A DNA stretch of 64,000 nt from Acidobacteriota bacterium. GTDB taxonomy: Bacteria; Acidobacteriota; Terriglobia; Bryobacterales; Bryobacteraceae. The notes beneath the pieces are model-generated. The model saw only the letters and a list, made by a program, of their open reading frames with translations. It ran no database searches and was not told the DNA's origin. Both the position numbers and the translations under genes were made by a program. Every line of letters begins with the position of its first letter. Position 1 is the stretch's first letter. The DNA is taken from the NCBI GenBank assembly GCA_018268935.1, contig JAFDVS010000059.1, forward strand, positions 1 through 64,000, written 5' to 3'. Below, piece by piece: positions 52,197 to 61,627 of the stretch.

Positions 52197-53689
52197 GGCC
52201 GGCTCCGCGGATTGGTCTGCAACGCCTGCAACCGCGCACTCATCTCCTTCACTCGCTCCGGCTGCGCCGATGCCAGGTTCTTCGTCTCGCCAAGATCATT
52301 CGCCAGGTCGTACAACTGCGCCGGCTGATCCCCACCCTTCTTCGCAGCCAGCCGCATTGCCGGAATGTATTTCCAAGTCCCCTGCCGCAACGCCAACCCA
52401 TTGGCATGCTCCACCAGAACCTCGCGCCCCGTCTTCGCCTCGCCCAGCAATGCCGGCAGCACATTAAACGAATCGGGAGCCGCATCGTCCGCCAGCTTCT
52501 GCCCCGTCAACGCAGCAAAGCTCGCCACCAGATCCACCTGGCACAGCAGCGCATCGCTCACCGACCCCGCCTTCACACGCTTCGGCCAACGCAGCACAAA
52601 CGGCATCCGCGTCCCGCCCTCATAGAGGCTGTATTTGCCGCCCTTCAATGCACCCGCCGGAGTATGTCCGTTCTGCTTCTGCGCTGCTCCATCATCGTAG
52701 CCATCATCCAGCACCGGCCCGTTGTCGCTCGTGAAGAGGATCAGCGTATCGCCCGCAATCTTGTTCCGGTCGAGAGCCTTCAATACCTCGCCGACACAGT
52801 AGTCCAACTGCACCAGAGCATCGCACCGCACACTGCACGAAGTCGTATTCGCGAAGCGCTTGTGAGGCACTCGAGGCACATGCACATCATGCGTCGCGAA
52901 GTACAGGAAGAACGGCCCGCTCTTGTTCTGATCGATGAACGACACAGCCTTCTTCGTAATCGTATCGGCCATGTCCTCATCCACCCACCGAGCCTTCTTG
53001 CCGCCGCTCATGTAGCCGATGCGGCTCACTCCATTCACGATCGTGAAGTCATGCCCGTGGCTCAGCTTCACCTTCAGCATCTCCGGATGCTCGCGTCCCG
53101 TCGGATCATTGCCAACAGGCTTCGCATAACTCACCGTGATCGGATCCTTCGGGTCCAACCCCACCACGCGCCCATTCTCCACATACACACAAGGCACACG
53201 ATCACCCGTGGCCGGAATCAGGAACGAGTAGTCGAACCCAATCTCTCGCGGCCCCGGCTTGATCTCCGTATTCCAATCAATGTTGCCTGCACCCAAGCCC
53301 AGATGCCACTTGCCGACGGCGCCAGTCTTATACCCGGCCTTCTTCAACGTCGAAGCAATGGTGGTCTGGTTCGTATCAATGATCAATGCCGCATCGCCCG
53401 GCAGGATGCCCGTCCCCTTCTTCCGCCACGCATACTGGCCCGTCATCAACGAGTAGCGAGTCGGTGTGCAAGTGGCCGACGAGGAGTGCGCATCGGTGAA
53501 CCGGATGCCCTCCTTCGCAATGCGATCGAGGTTCGGCGTCTTCACCTTCGTCGCGCCATAGCAACTCAGATCGCCATAACCAACGTCATCAGCCAGGATG
53601 ACGATGATATTCGGCTTGCTCTCGGCAGCCGGCATCGAGCCCGCGGCCAGCGCCGCTACGCCCGTGCGAAGGAACTCTCTACGCTTCAT
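52193..53689 (-). CDS. Secreted sulfatase (arylsulfatase A type)
   Basis: A 498-residue exported enzyme with a twin-arginine signal (MKRREFLRTGVAALAAGSMP). The sulfatase core begins KPNIIVILADDVGYGDLSCY, which supplies the metal-binding aspartates, and has the formylglycine motif CTPTR near residue 74 in SATCTPTRYSLMTGQ. The remaining active-site pattern is visible in KWHLGLG and TLILFTSDNGP. It hydrolyses sulfate esters and needs a formylglycine-generating enzyme, which is not in the window. GGGAGA precedes the ATG, and the start overlaps the lactonase-like gene by 4 nt (ATGA). Confidence 0.92.
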   Translation of the reverse strand: MKRREFLRTGVAALAAGSMPAAESKPNIIVILADDVGYGDLSCYGATKVKTPNLDRIAKEGIRFTDAHSSSATCTPTRYSLMTGQYAWRKKGTGILPGDAALIIDTNQTTIASTLKKAGYKTGAVGKWHLGLGAGNIDWNTEIKPGPREIGFDYSFLIPATGDRVPCVYVENGRVVGLDPKDPITVSYAKPVGNDPTGREHPEMLKVKLSHGHDFTIVNGVSRIGYMSGGKKARWVDEDMADTITKKAVSFIDQNKSGPFFLYFATHDVHVPRVPHKRFANTTSCSVRCDALVQLDYCVGEVLKALDRNKIAGDTLILFTSDNGPVLDDGYDDGAAQKQNGHTPAGALKGGKYSLYEGGTRMPFVLRWPKRVKAGSVSDALLCQVDLVASFAALTGQKLADDAAPDSFNVLPALLGEAKTGREVLVEHANGLALRQGTWKYIPAMRLAAKKGGDQPAQLYDLANDLGETKNLASAQPERVKEMSARLQALQTNPRSRP

Positions 53690-54645
53690 GCAAATCTCCC
53701 TGGGATCCAACCTGGATCGCTCGCCTTCAAACGAAACAGCCCGCCACCCGCGGTGACGTACAGTGACTTCCCATCCGCGCCCCCAAAGGCGCAATTCGTC
53801 ACTTCATCCAGCGGCACGGCCACAAACTGCAACAGCTTCCCTTCCGGCGACAACACATATATGCCCGCCTTCAGCTTGTCCGCGGTCTCATGTGGTGGAT
53901 GCGGCTTGTTCAATCCTCCAGCAACAAACAGACGGCCGGCGCGATCCATCTTCATGCCGTCCGGTCCGCGCGCATTGCCCCAATCGAAGATCAGCTTCCT
54001 GCTCCCAGCCTCCACAGATCCATCCGCCTTCAATCGGAAGCGCCACAGCTTCCTTGCCCCGCCGGCCGTATTGTTGTTGTTATCGGCCACGTACAGATAC
54101 TCATCCTTCGGCGACACCAACACACCATTGGGCCGGTCCACATCCTTCTCAATCACCCGCTCGACCACACCCGGAGCATCAATGCGATACACGCACTCCT
54201 TCATCTCCATATCGCCACGCGGGCCGTAGCGCGGATCACTGAAGTAGATGCGTCCCTTGCTGTCGATGGTGAGGTCGTTCGGCGAATTGAACCGCGCGCC
54301 CTGATAACGATCCGCCATCACGGTGATGGAACCATCCTTCTCCGTGCGGGTCACCCGGCGCTCGCCTTGCTCGCACACCACCAGCCGGCCCATCGGGTCC
54401 ACCAGCAGCCCATTGGGCTTGCCCGCCTGCTCGCGGTAGACGCTCACCTTGCCGTCCTTCGAGTAGCGGAAGATTTTGCCACTGCCCGTACACAGCAGCC
54501 CGAGCTCATAGTGCCAGGCAGGCCCTTCATGAACCCCGAACTCACCCAGTGGCTCCAGCCCGGAAAGGATCGTCTGCTGTGAAGACAAAGGAAGGGAAAG
54601 CGCGCCCGCCAATACGACGCGGCGGCTCAGCATGGTGTCACTCAT
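53686..54645 (-). CDS. Secreted SMP-30/gluconolactonase-like protein
   Basis: A 319-residue protein with a twin-arginine-like signal (LSRRVVLAGALSLPLSS). The six-bladed propeller pattern is present: FGVHEGPAWHYE with the metal-binding Glu, GKPNGLLVDPMGRLVVCEQG, FNSPNDLTIDSKGRIYFSDP with the metal Asn/Asp, and VDRPNGVLVSPKDEYLYVAD. Such enzymes open sugar lactones. It is the first gene of the coupled operon with sulfatase and decarboxylase, which suggests breakdown of a sulfated sugar or glycoside. It is divergent from the RidA-like gene with only 20 bp between. Confidence 0.85.
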   Translation of the reverse strand: MSDTMLSRRVVLAGALSLPLSSQQTILSGLEPLGEFGVHEGPAWHYELGLLCTGSGKIFRYSKDGKVSVYREQAGKPNGLLVDPMGRLVVCEQGERRVTRTEKDGSITVMADRYQGARFNSPNDLTIDSKGRIYFSDPRYGPRGDMEMKECVYRIDAPGVVERVIEKDVDRPNGVLVSPKDEYLYVADNNNNTAGGARKLWRFRLKADGSVEAGSRKLIFDWGNARGPDGMKMDRAGRLFVAGGLNKPHPPHETADKLKAGIYVLSPEGKLLQFVAVPLDEVTNCAFGGADGKSLYVTAGGGLFRLKASDPGWIPGRFA

Positions 54646-54665
54646 TCACCTTTATTGTAGTTACG

Positions 54666-55058
54666 ATGTCAGGTATGCCGTTACATCCAAACCCCGTTGC
54701 AGTCGATGCTCTGCCGCCCAACAACACCACCTACTCGCAGGCCGTGCGCCTCGGTGATCTGCTCTTCGTCTCGGGCCAACTCGGTGTCGACCCTGCCACC
54801 CGTCGGATCGTTGAAGGCGGCATCGAAGCGCAGACGAAGCAGGCCATCGAGAACATCATCACCGTGCTCACCGCGGCCGGCTCCAGCCTTGACCGCGTGG
54901 CCAAGGTCAACATCTTCATCCGTGACTTCTCCGCGCTGCCACTGATGAACAAAGTCTATGGGCCGTACTTCACGCACCGGCCCGCGAAGACCACCGTCGA
55001 GATCACCGGTCTCGATCAGGGCGCGTTAATTGAGATCGAGGTAGTGGCCGCCGCCTGA
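54666..55058 (+). CDS. RidA/YjgF-family protein lacking the catalytic arginine
   Basis: A 130-residue protein with the RidA fold: NTTYSQAVRLGDLLFVSGQL, GGIEAQTKQAIENIITVLTA, and a closing ALIEIEVVA. RidA removes reactive enamine/imine intermediates in the cytoplasm. The position of the arginine needed for deaminase activity (PAR-S in E. coli RidA) reads PAKTTVEITGL, with lysine, so it probably belongs to a non-deaminase Rid subgroup. ATG at 54666 is used; an ATG three codons later is also possible. Confidence 0.85.
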   Translation: MSGMPLHPNPVAVDALPPNNTTYSQAVRLGDLLFVSGQLGVDPATRRIVEGGIEAQTKQAIENIITVLTAAGSSLDRVAKVNIFIRDFSALPLMNKVYGPYFTHRPAKTTVEITGLDQGALIEIEVVAAA

Positions 55059-55075
55059 TATGCGAGAGTGAAGAG

Positions 55076-57442
55076 ATGCTCCGAACGTTCCTGAAGAATC
55101 CTGGGTTCACCGCCATCGCCGTACTCACACTGGCGTTAGGCATCGGCGCCAACACGGCGATCTTCAGCGTGATCGAAACAGTGCTGCTCTCCCCACTCGA
55201 GTACCCTGACCCCAACCGCATCGTCGCTCTCGGCTCGCGCTTTGCCGACACCGGCCGCCTGGCTCCGCGCCTCACTGGCGGCGATCTCATCGACCTGCGC
55301 AAAGAGAGCGGCGCCTTCGACGCCATCAGCACCTACAACGGCGGCGAGATCGGCATCCAACTCAAAGACAAGGCCGAGTTCACCGGAGTCTTCTTCGTCA
55401 ACCCCGAATTCTTCCGCATCTTTGGCCTGGAGCCGCAAGCGGGCCATCTCTTCACCACGGGTGAGGAGCCCTCGGCCGTAGTCAGCACCGCCTTCGCCAA
55501 CAAGCATTATGGCGGCCCCGCAGGCGCACTGGGCCAGAAGTTCAGCGTCGAGCACAAGACCTATGAGATCGCCGGAGTGGTCGCCACGGAACTGCGCTTT
55601 CCGCGTACGGCCGAGGTCTGGCTGCCTGCCCCATTGCGGCCCGACAACGTGAACCGCACGGCCTACAACTACCGCACCGTAGCACGCCTCAAAGCAGGCG
55701 CCTCGCTCGATGCGGCCCAAGCCGAGCTCACATCGTTCTCACAGCAACTCGCCACGGCCTTCCCCGATTCCAATCGCAACAAGACACTCGAAGCCACACC
55801 GCTCAAAGAGACGCTGGTCGGAGGCATGAGGCGCATGCTCTGGTTCCTCATGGGCGCCGTGTCGCTGGTGCTGCTCATCGCCTGCGCCAACGTGGCCAAC
55901 CTGCTGCTGGCGCGCGGCAGCACACGCGGCCGTGAGTTCGCCGTGCGCGTCGCTCTCGGGGCCAACCGCACCCAGATCCTGCGCCAGCTCATCACTGAGA
56001 ACCTGGCCCTCGGCATCGCCGGCGGCATCCTCGGCATCGCCTTGGCCTGGTTCTGTCTCGATGCACTCACCGGCCTCGCGCCGCAGTTGCCGCGCATCGA
56101 CGATGTCCGTCTCAACGGAACCATCCTCGCCTTCACGATGGGGCTCTCCATCCTCGCGAGCCTCCTGTTCGGACTCGCTCCCGCGCTCGAAGCTTCGCGT
56201 CTCGATCTCAGCGATTCGCTCAAACAGGGCGGCATGCGCGGCCTCATCGGAGCACGCTCGCAGAAGATGCGCAAGACGCTGGTGGCCGTTGAGATCGCGC
56301 TCAGCGTCACTCTCGCCGTCGGCGCAGGCCTGCTGCTGCGAAGCTTCCTCAACCTGCATCAGGTAGAGCTAGGTTATCGCCCTGAAGGCGTGCTGGTGAT
56401 GTACGCGCATGCTCCGGCAAAGCAGCTCGCCGGCCACATCGCCGCAACAAAACACTTCGAAAATGTTTTTCGCGAGCTTGGCCAGGTCCCCGGCGTTCGC
56501 CAGGTCTCCGCGGTGATGGGCCTGCCAACGGGACGCTACGGCTCCTTCGGTATGTACGCCGTCGAAGGCAAGCACAGTTTCGCGCCTGGCCAGAAGCTGC
56601 CTTCCGCCGGCTTCCGCCTCACCAGCCCCGGCTACTTCCAAACCATCGGCATGCGCCTGCTGCGTGGCCGCGACTTCAACGAGCGCGATCAATATGACGC
56701 CCCCTTCGTCGCCATCGTCAGTGAGTCGCTGGTCAAGCAGACTTTCGGCAACGAAGACCCCATCGGACGCCGCATCCAGTGCGGCCTCGATTCTCCGAAC
56801 TTCATGACCGTGGTTGGCGTAGTATCCGATGTGCGCCATAGTTCCCCCGCGGATGTTCCGGAGCCGCAGCTCTACATGCCCATTCCGCAGCATCCCTTCA
56901 TGGCCAACGAACTGCAGGTAGTGATCCGCGCGGCAGGCGATCCACAGGCCCTCATTCCATCGCTCCAAACCCGCATGCGCGAACTGAGCCCCAGCTTCGC
57001 CCTCAAATTCACCACGCTCGAAACCATGGTGCATGACTCGGTGGCTACGCCGCGCTTCCGCACCTTCCTGCTCAGCCTGTTCGCCTTCCTCGCCATCGCG
57101 CTCGCCATGGCCGGAGTCTACGGTGTAATGAACTACATGGTCTCGCAGCGCACCTCGGAGTTCGGCCTCCGTATGGCTCTAGGCGCGGCGCCCGGCGATC
57201 TGCTTCGCTCCTCACTCGGCGAAGCCGGCTTGCTGGCCGCGATCGGCCTCGTCGCCGGTGGAGCACTTTCCTTCGCTTTGCACAAAGTGCTCGACACTAT
57301 GTTGTTCGGCATCACCGCCACCGATTGGAGCACCTACGTCATCGTGGCCGCGCTGATCGTGCTGGCTTCGATGCTGGCTGCGTTTCTGCCCGCGTTGCGC
57401 GCCTCACGGGTGGATCCGATGATCGCCTTGCGGGAGGAGTGA
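55076..57442 (+). CDS. Duplicated MacB/FtsX-type permease (ADOP-like)
   Basis: A 788-residue membrane protein with the ADOP (acidobacterial duplicated orphan permease) layout: an N-terminal helix (NPGFTAIAVLTLALGIGANT), a MacB periplasmic core domain, a three-helix FtsX domain (SLVLLIACANVANLLLARGS), then a second core and a second FtsX domain ending RASRVDPMIALRE. ADOPs typically lack a dedicated ATPase; their function is unknown, with signalling or efflux suggested. It starts 17 bp after the RidA-like gene and is followed without a gap by two further permeases. Confidence 0.88.
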   Translation: MLRTFLKNPGFTAIAVLTLALGIGANTAIFSVIETVLLSPLEYPDPNRIVALGSRFADTGRLAPRLTGGDLIDLRKESGAFDAISTYNGGEIGIQLKDKAEFTGVFFVNPEFFRIFGLEPQAGHLFTTGEEPSAVVSTAFANKHYGGPAGALGQKFSVEHKTYEIAGVVATELRFPRTAEVWLPAPLRPDNVNRTAYNYRTVARLKAGASLDAAQAELTSFSQQLATAFPDSNRNKTLEATPLKETLVGGMRRMLWFLMGAVSLVLLIACANVANLLLARGSTRGREFAVRVALGANRTQILRQLITENLALGIAGGILGIALAWFCLDALTGLAPQLPRIDDVRLNGTILAFTMGLSILASLLFGLAPALEASRLDLSDSLKQGGMRGLIGARSQKMRKTLVAVEIALSVTLAVGAGLLLRSFLNLHQVELGYRPEGVLVMYAHAPAKQLAGHIAATKHFENVFRELGQVPGVRQVSAVMGLPTGRYGSFGMYAVEGKHSFAPGQKLPSAGFRLTSPGYFQTIGMRLLRGRDFNERDQYDAPFVAIVSESLVKQTFGNEDPIGRRIQCGLDSPNFMTVVGVVSDVRHSSPADVPEPQLYMPIPQHPFMANELQVVIRAAGDPQALIPSLQTRMRELSPSFALKFTTLETMVHDSVATPRFRTFLLSLFAFLAIALAMAGVYGVMNYMVSQRTSEFGLRMALGAAPGDLLRSSLGEAGLLAAIGLVAGGALSFALHKVLDTMLFGITATDWSTYVIVAALIVLASMLAAFLPALRASRVDPMIALREE

Positions 57443-58666
57443 TTGATCGTTCTCAGTGACATCGTCGATGAAGCCGTACGTGCCGTGCGCGTCCACAAGC
57501 TGCGGGCCGCGCTCACCGTGCTTGGACTGACGATGGGAGTTGCCACCCTCATCGCCGTGATGACTCTGGTGCAGGGCGCCAACCGCTTCGTCGAAACCAA
57601 AGTGGCCAACCTCGGCACCGATGTCTTCCAGGTGGCGCGGACTCCATTCACGGTCACCGATTTCAGCCTCATTATGAAGGCGCTCAAGTACCGCAAGTTC
57701 GAACTGGCCTATCTGCGAACCGTGCAGGAAAGCTGCACGCACTGCGACCTGGTGGGCGCCACGGCGAGTTCCACCTCGCGAGTACGGTTCCGCGATGATG
57801 AGATCGCCGACGTCAACATCCTGGGACACACGGCCAACATGGCCACCATCGACACGCGCACGGTGGAACTGGGCCGTTACTTCACTCCATCAGAGGACCA
57901 GCGCGGGGCGCAGGTGTGCCTCATCGGCGACACGCTGCGTGAGCAATTCTTCGCCGGCACGGACCCTCTGGGCCACGTCGTGCACGCCGGCGCGTTGGAC
58001 TGCACTGTGATCGGCGCGATTGAGAAATTGGGCTCTCTGATGGGCCAGGATCAGGACAAGTTCCTCATCCTGCCGATGCAGTCGTTCCTACGCCTCAGCG
58101 GACGCCGCCACAGCGTTACCCTCAACATCAAGGCGCCTGGCGGCACCGTGTTCCAGCAGGCCCAGGATGAAGTCCGCCTCGCACTGCGCACCATCCGCCA
58201 TGTTCCCGCCGGGGCCGAAGATGATTTCTTCATCGCCACCAAGGAGAGCTACATCTCACTGTGGCAGAGCATCTCCGCGGCCTTCTTCGCCGTGTTCCTG
58301 ATGGTGAGCGCCATCTCCGCCATCGTCGGCGGCATCGTCATTATGAACGTGATGCTGGTCAGCGTCACCGAGCGCCGCAAGGAGATCGGCATCCGCCGCG
58401 CGGTGGGTGCAACGCAAGCCGACATTCGACGCCAATTCCTGGCTGAGAGCCTGCTGCAGTGCATCGTGGGCGGAACCATCGGTATCCTCGCCGGGTTCCT
58501 CTTTGCCTTGGCCGTGCGCAAGCTCACTTCATTCCCGACACAAGTGGAGACATGGGTGGTCATCTTCGGCCTCATCATGAGCTGCGGGATCGGATTGTTC
58601 TTCGGCATCTATCCGGCGATGCGCGCCTCGCGCCTCGACCCCGTGGTGGCATTGCGAGCCGATTGA
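57443..58666 (+). CDS. MacB/FtsX-type ABC permease subunit
   Basis: A 407-residue single-copy permease: N-terminal helix (KLRAALTVLGLTMGVATLIA), MacB periplasmic core, then the FtsX three-helix unit (AFFAVFLMVSAISAIVGGIV, VSVTERRKEIGIRRAVGATQ) ending RASRLDPVVALRAD. The start is TTG directly after the previous stop, with GGAGG 8 nt upstream. Normally it would pair with a MacB-type ATPase in transport or mechanotransmission; none is in the window. It probably forms a heterodimer with the next gene product. Confidence 0.87.
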   Translation: MIVLSDIVDEAVRAVRVHKLRAALTVLGLTMGVATLIAVMTLVQGANRFVETKVANLGTDVFQVARTPFTVTDFSLIMKALKYRKFELAYLRTVQESCTHCDLVGATASSTSRVRFRDDEIADVNILGHTANMATIDTRTVELGRYFTPSEDQRGAQVCLIGDTLREQFFAGTDPLGHVVHAGALDCTVIGAIEKLGSLMGQDQDKFLILPMQSFLRLSGRRHSVTLNIKAPGGTVFQQAQDEVRLALRTIRHVPAGAEDDFFIATKESYISLWQSISAAFFAVFLMVSAISAIVGGIVIMNVMLVSVTERRKEIGIRRAVGATQADIRRQFLAESLLQCIVGGTIGILAGFLFALAVRKLTSFPTQVETWVVIFGLIMSCGIGLFFGIYPAMRASRLDPVVALRAD

Positions 58667-58667
58667 T

Positions 58668-59939
58668 ATGACGAGAGCGGAACTCAAAGAGAACCTCGGC
58701 GTCGCACTCTCCACGCTGCGCGCCAACAAGGTGCGCAGCTCGCTCACCATCCTCGGCATCGTCATTGGAGTCTCTTCGGTCATCGCAGTGGCGGCCATCA
58801 TTCAGGGCCTCAACAAGTACGTGCAGGACAAGGTGGAAAGCCTCGGCTCGCGCACCTACTTCATCACGCGCTTTCCACCCGGCACGTTCAACTTCAGCCG
58901 TCTGCCGGAGCATATCCGCCAGCGCAAGTACCTGGAAGTAGCACACGCAAAGCTGGCCGCGGAATCATCTCCGTCGGTCGACTTCGTCACCGCCTTCGGC
59001 ACACGCATGGCGGTGCCCGGCATGGCAGGCGGCGGCGTGAATGAAGTGATGTACGAGAGCCAGCGGGTGGAGCGCATCATCCTGCGTGGCGTAGAACCGG
59101 AGTTTCTGCAAGCCTTCCCGATGTTCACCATCGAGCAAGGGCGCGGTATCACGCGCGCCGACGATGTTCATGCCCGCGCTGTTGTGGTGTTGGGCAACGC
59201 GGTGGCCGAGTCGCTGTTCGGTCCCGTCGATCCCATCGGCAAGCAAGTGCGCCTCAACGGCAAGCTCTATGAAGTAGTGGGTGTGATGCAGAAGGAATCG
59301 GGCATGTTCGGCGGCCCCGGCCCCGATGACTTCGTGCTCACTCCATTGGGCGATTTCCGCAAGCGCTACCCGGAGGCGAAGGAGTATGTGCTCGCCTTCG
59401 CGGTTACTCCGGGCAGGCCGATTGAAGAGGGCAAAGAACAAGTGGAGCAGGCACTGCGGCGGCTGCGTAAGGTGCCCGCCAGCGCACCGAACGACTTCGA
59501 ATTAATGTCCCCCGACTTCCTCACCTCGATGTGGAACCAGCTCACCGGAGCGCTGGTGATTCTTACCTTCGTCATCAGCAGTGTCGGCCTGCTGGTGGGC
59601 GGCATCGGCGTGATGAACATCATGCTCATCTCAGTGACCGAACGCACCATGGAGATCGGAGTGCGCAAAGCCATCGGAGCCAGGCGCATGGATATCCGCG
59701 CGCAGTTCCTGATGGAGGCCATGACGCTGAGCGCTGTCGGGGGCGTGCTCGGCATCATGTGCGGCTTCGCCATCGCGCTCACCGTGCGTCTGATCGTGCC
59801 CTCCATCCCGGCCCAAATCTCGCTTCTGTGGGTGGGCCTGGGGGTCTCCATCTCGGTGGGTGTCGGCTTGTTCTTCGGCTACTATCCGGCCAATCGCGCG
59901 GCCGGTCTCGATCCCATTGAATGCCTGCGCTATGAGTAA
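58668..59939 (+). CDS. MacB/FtsX-type ABC permease subunit
   Basis: A 423-residue permease of the same family: KVRSSLTILGIVIGVSSVIA helix, periplasmic core domain with GGGVNEVMYESQRVERIILR, FtsX helices (VILTFVISSVGLLVGGIGVM, SVTERTMEIGVRKAIGARRM), ending NRAAGLDPIECLRYE. The ATG is one base after the previous stop. It is probably the heterodimer partner of the gene before it. Confidence 0.87.
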   Translation: MTRAELKENLGVALSTLRANKVRSSLTILGIVIGVSSVIAVAAIIQGLNKYVQDKVESLGSRTYFITRFPPGTFNFSRLPEHIRQRKYLEVAHAKLAAESSPSVDFVTAFGTRMAVPGMAGGGVNEVMYESQRVERIILRGVEPEFLQAFPMFTIEQGRGITRADDVHARAVVVLGNAVAESLFGPVDPIGKQVRLNGKLYEVVGVMQKESGMFGGPGPDDFVLTPLGDFRKRYPEAKEYVLAFAVTPGRPIEEGKEQVEQALRRLRKVPASAPNDFELMSPDFLTSMWNQLTGALVILTFVISSVGLLVGGIGVMNIMLISVTERTMEIGVRKAIGARRMDIRAQFLMEAMTLSAVGGVLGIMCGFAIALTVRLIVPSIPAQISLLWVGLGVSISVGVGLFFGYYPANRAAGLDPIECLRYE

Positions 59940-59989
59940 GCGGAGCGCGGCGGGTAGAATAGAAATGAGCATCAGTAGTTAATCCCCGA

Positions 59990-60844
59990 ATGACAAGAAA
60001 ACGATTTATCTGGAAACTCCGCGAACGGGAGGTCACTCTCGGCGACCGCACGCTGATCGTCGGCATCCTGAACGTCACGCCCGACTCCTTCTCCGATGGA
60101 GGCGGCTATGAGGATCCGGATCGCGCCTACGTGCGTGCCGTGGAGATGGAAGAGCAAGGCGCGGACATTATCGACATTGGCGCCGAGTCCACGCGTCCGA
60201 ACTCGCAGCGTGTACCCGAAGCCGAGGAGTTGCGCCGCCTTGTGCCTGTGTTGAAGCGGTTGCGCGGCAACCTCGGCATTCCCATTTCTGTCGACACCTA
60301 CAAGTCCGCGGTAGCCGAGAAGGCATTGACCTATGGAGCCGAGATCATCAACGATCCTTCGGCACTGACCTTCGATCCGGGACTGGCGAAGGTCGCGACC
60401 AAGTACGATTCGGGGCTGATCCTGAATCATATGCGTGGCACTCCGGAGACTTGGGCGAAACTGCCTCCGTTGAAGGATCCGATGACCGCCATCGCCGGCG
60501 ATCTGGGCGCCTGCGTGCATCGCGCGATTCAGGCAGGCGTGGACAAGCAGCGCATCATCATTGATCCGGGCCTCGGCTTCGGCAAGCGCAAGGATGAGAA
60601 CTGGGAGATCCTGGCAAGGCTGCACCAACTGCAGCGGCTGGAATTCCCGATTCTGATAGGCGCATCGCGCAAGAGCTTCCTCCAGCAGAACACCGATGCC
60701 GAGACACTACTGGCCGGATCAGCAGCCGTAACAGCGGCCATTCTCGGTGGCGCTCACATGGTGCGGGTCCACGATGTGAAGGAGACCGTGATCGTGGCGA
60801 AGGCCGCCGATGCCGTATTACGCAACGCCGTTCAGGGAATGTAG
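59990..60844 (+). CDS. folP: Dihydropteroate synthase
   Basis: A 284-residue TIM-barrel enzyme with the family motifs in order: GILNVTPDSFSDGG, DIIDIGAESTRP, PISVDTYKS, IIDPGLGFGK and IGASRKSF. It joins p-aminobenzoate to the pterin diphosphate in folate synthesis and is the sulfonamide target. All binding motifs look intact. It follows the permeases after 50 bp and directly abuts the next gene, whose ATG follows its TAG. Confidence 0.95.
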   Translation: MTRKRFIWKLREREVTLGDRTLIVGILNVTPDSFSDGGGYEDPDRAYVRAVEMEEQGADIIDIGAESTRPNSQRVPEAEELRRLVPVLKRLRGNLGIPISVDTYKSAVAEKALTYGAEIINDPSALTFDPGLAKVATKYDSGLILNHMRGTPETWAKLPPLKDPMTAIAGDLGACVHRAIQAGVDKQRIIIDPGLGFGKRKDENWEILARLHQLQRLEFPILIGASRKSFLQQNTDAETLLAGSAAVTAAILGGAHMVRVHDVKETVIVAKAADAVLRNAVQGM

Positions 60845-61627
60845 ATGGCATCGCGCGACGATTCCCCGCAGGCCCTGCTGTCGCGCATTGTCGCGAGCAC
60901 AGCCTTCCGTGAATCGAACGGCCATGCCGAGTTGCTGCAGTTCGTCTGCGAGCAGACGCAAGCGGGACAGGATCTGCGCGAGCACGACATCGGCGTTGCC
61001 CTCTTCGGCATGGAGCCGGGCTACGATGTCGCAGAGCAACCCGTGGTCTCGACCACGATGGAAGAGACGCGGCAATGGCTGAAGAAGTACTTTGCTGCGG
61101 AAGGACGCCGCGAGATGCTGCGGCTGGCTGTTCCCAAGGGCGAGTTCCGCGCCTTCTTCTACGAAGCGAGCCCGGAGCAAATGGCGGCCGCTGCGAATGA
61201 GCCTTCGGCGCTGGAGCGCTTGTGGATGCCGTACTTCTCCAATCGCCGCCCCAACATGCTGCTGCATGGCTCGCTGGACGAAGACTCGATGTTGATTCCC
61301 GAAGCCTACGCCGCGGTGCAAGTGGCGCTGCTGTTTGAGCGGCATCAGGCGCGGCTGCAAATGGCGCCCGCCTCAGCGGACATACCCGGTGGAGCCAATG
61401 TGATTCTGCTCGGGACACCGCAGACGAATACGGCAGTAGGCTCTGTGGAGTGCGGCGTGGTGGAACGCAAGCTAACGGAGCAAGGTCAGGTGATCACGAT
61501 TCTGGCTGCGCCGCGGCCTGAAGGGATTCCGGCAGTAGTGGGATTCGCGGTATCGGAAGAACTGTTGGAGCGTGCACTCCATCAGGTGGGGCCGGAGTGG
61601 CCTCCGTTTTTTCGGCTGACGCTATAG
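60845..61627 (+). CDS. Stand-alone DNA-binding-like domain with unrecognised C-terminal half
   Basis: A 260-residue cytoplasmic protein. Residues 8-110 (LLSRIVASTAFRESNGHAEL, ETRQWLKKYFAAEGRREML, VPKGEFRAFFYE) follow the same pattern as the N-terminal domain of the propeller protein at 19581. The second half (NMLLHGSLDEDSMLIPEAYA, ANVILLGTPQTNTAVGS, GQVITILAAPRPEGIPAVVG) looks alpha/beta and resembles the nucleotide- or ligand-binding-like tail seen with this domain in Acidobacteria. It starts directly after folP, so it is co-transcribed. The function is unknown; it could be a regulator. Confidence 0.6.
   Translation: MASRDDSPQALLSRIVASTAFRESNGHAELLQFVCEQTQAGQDLREHDIGVALFGMEPGYDVAEQPVVSTTMEETRQWLKKYFAAEGRREMLRLAVPKGEFRAFFYEASPEQMAAAANEPSALERLWMPYFSNRRPNMLLHGSLDEDSMLIPEAYAAVQVALLFERHQARLQMAPASADIPGGANVILLGTPQTNTAVGSVECGVVERKLTEQGQVITILAAPRPEGIPAVVGFAVSEELLERALHQVGPEWPPFFRLTL

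Noticed and set aside
52160..54229. Long + strand open frame opposite the sulfatase and lactonase-like genes
   Set aside because: It spans the boundary of two well-supported minus-strand genes and has no coherent protein character.
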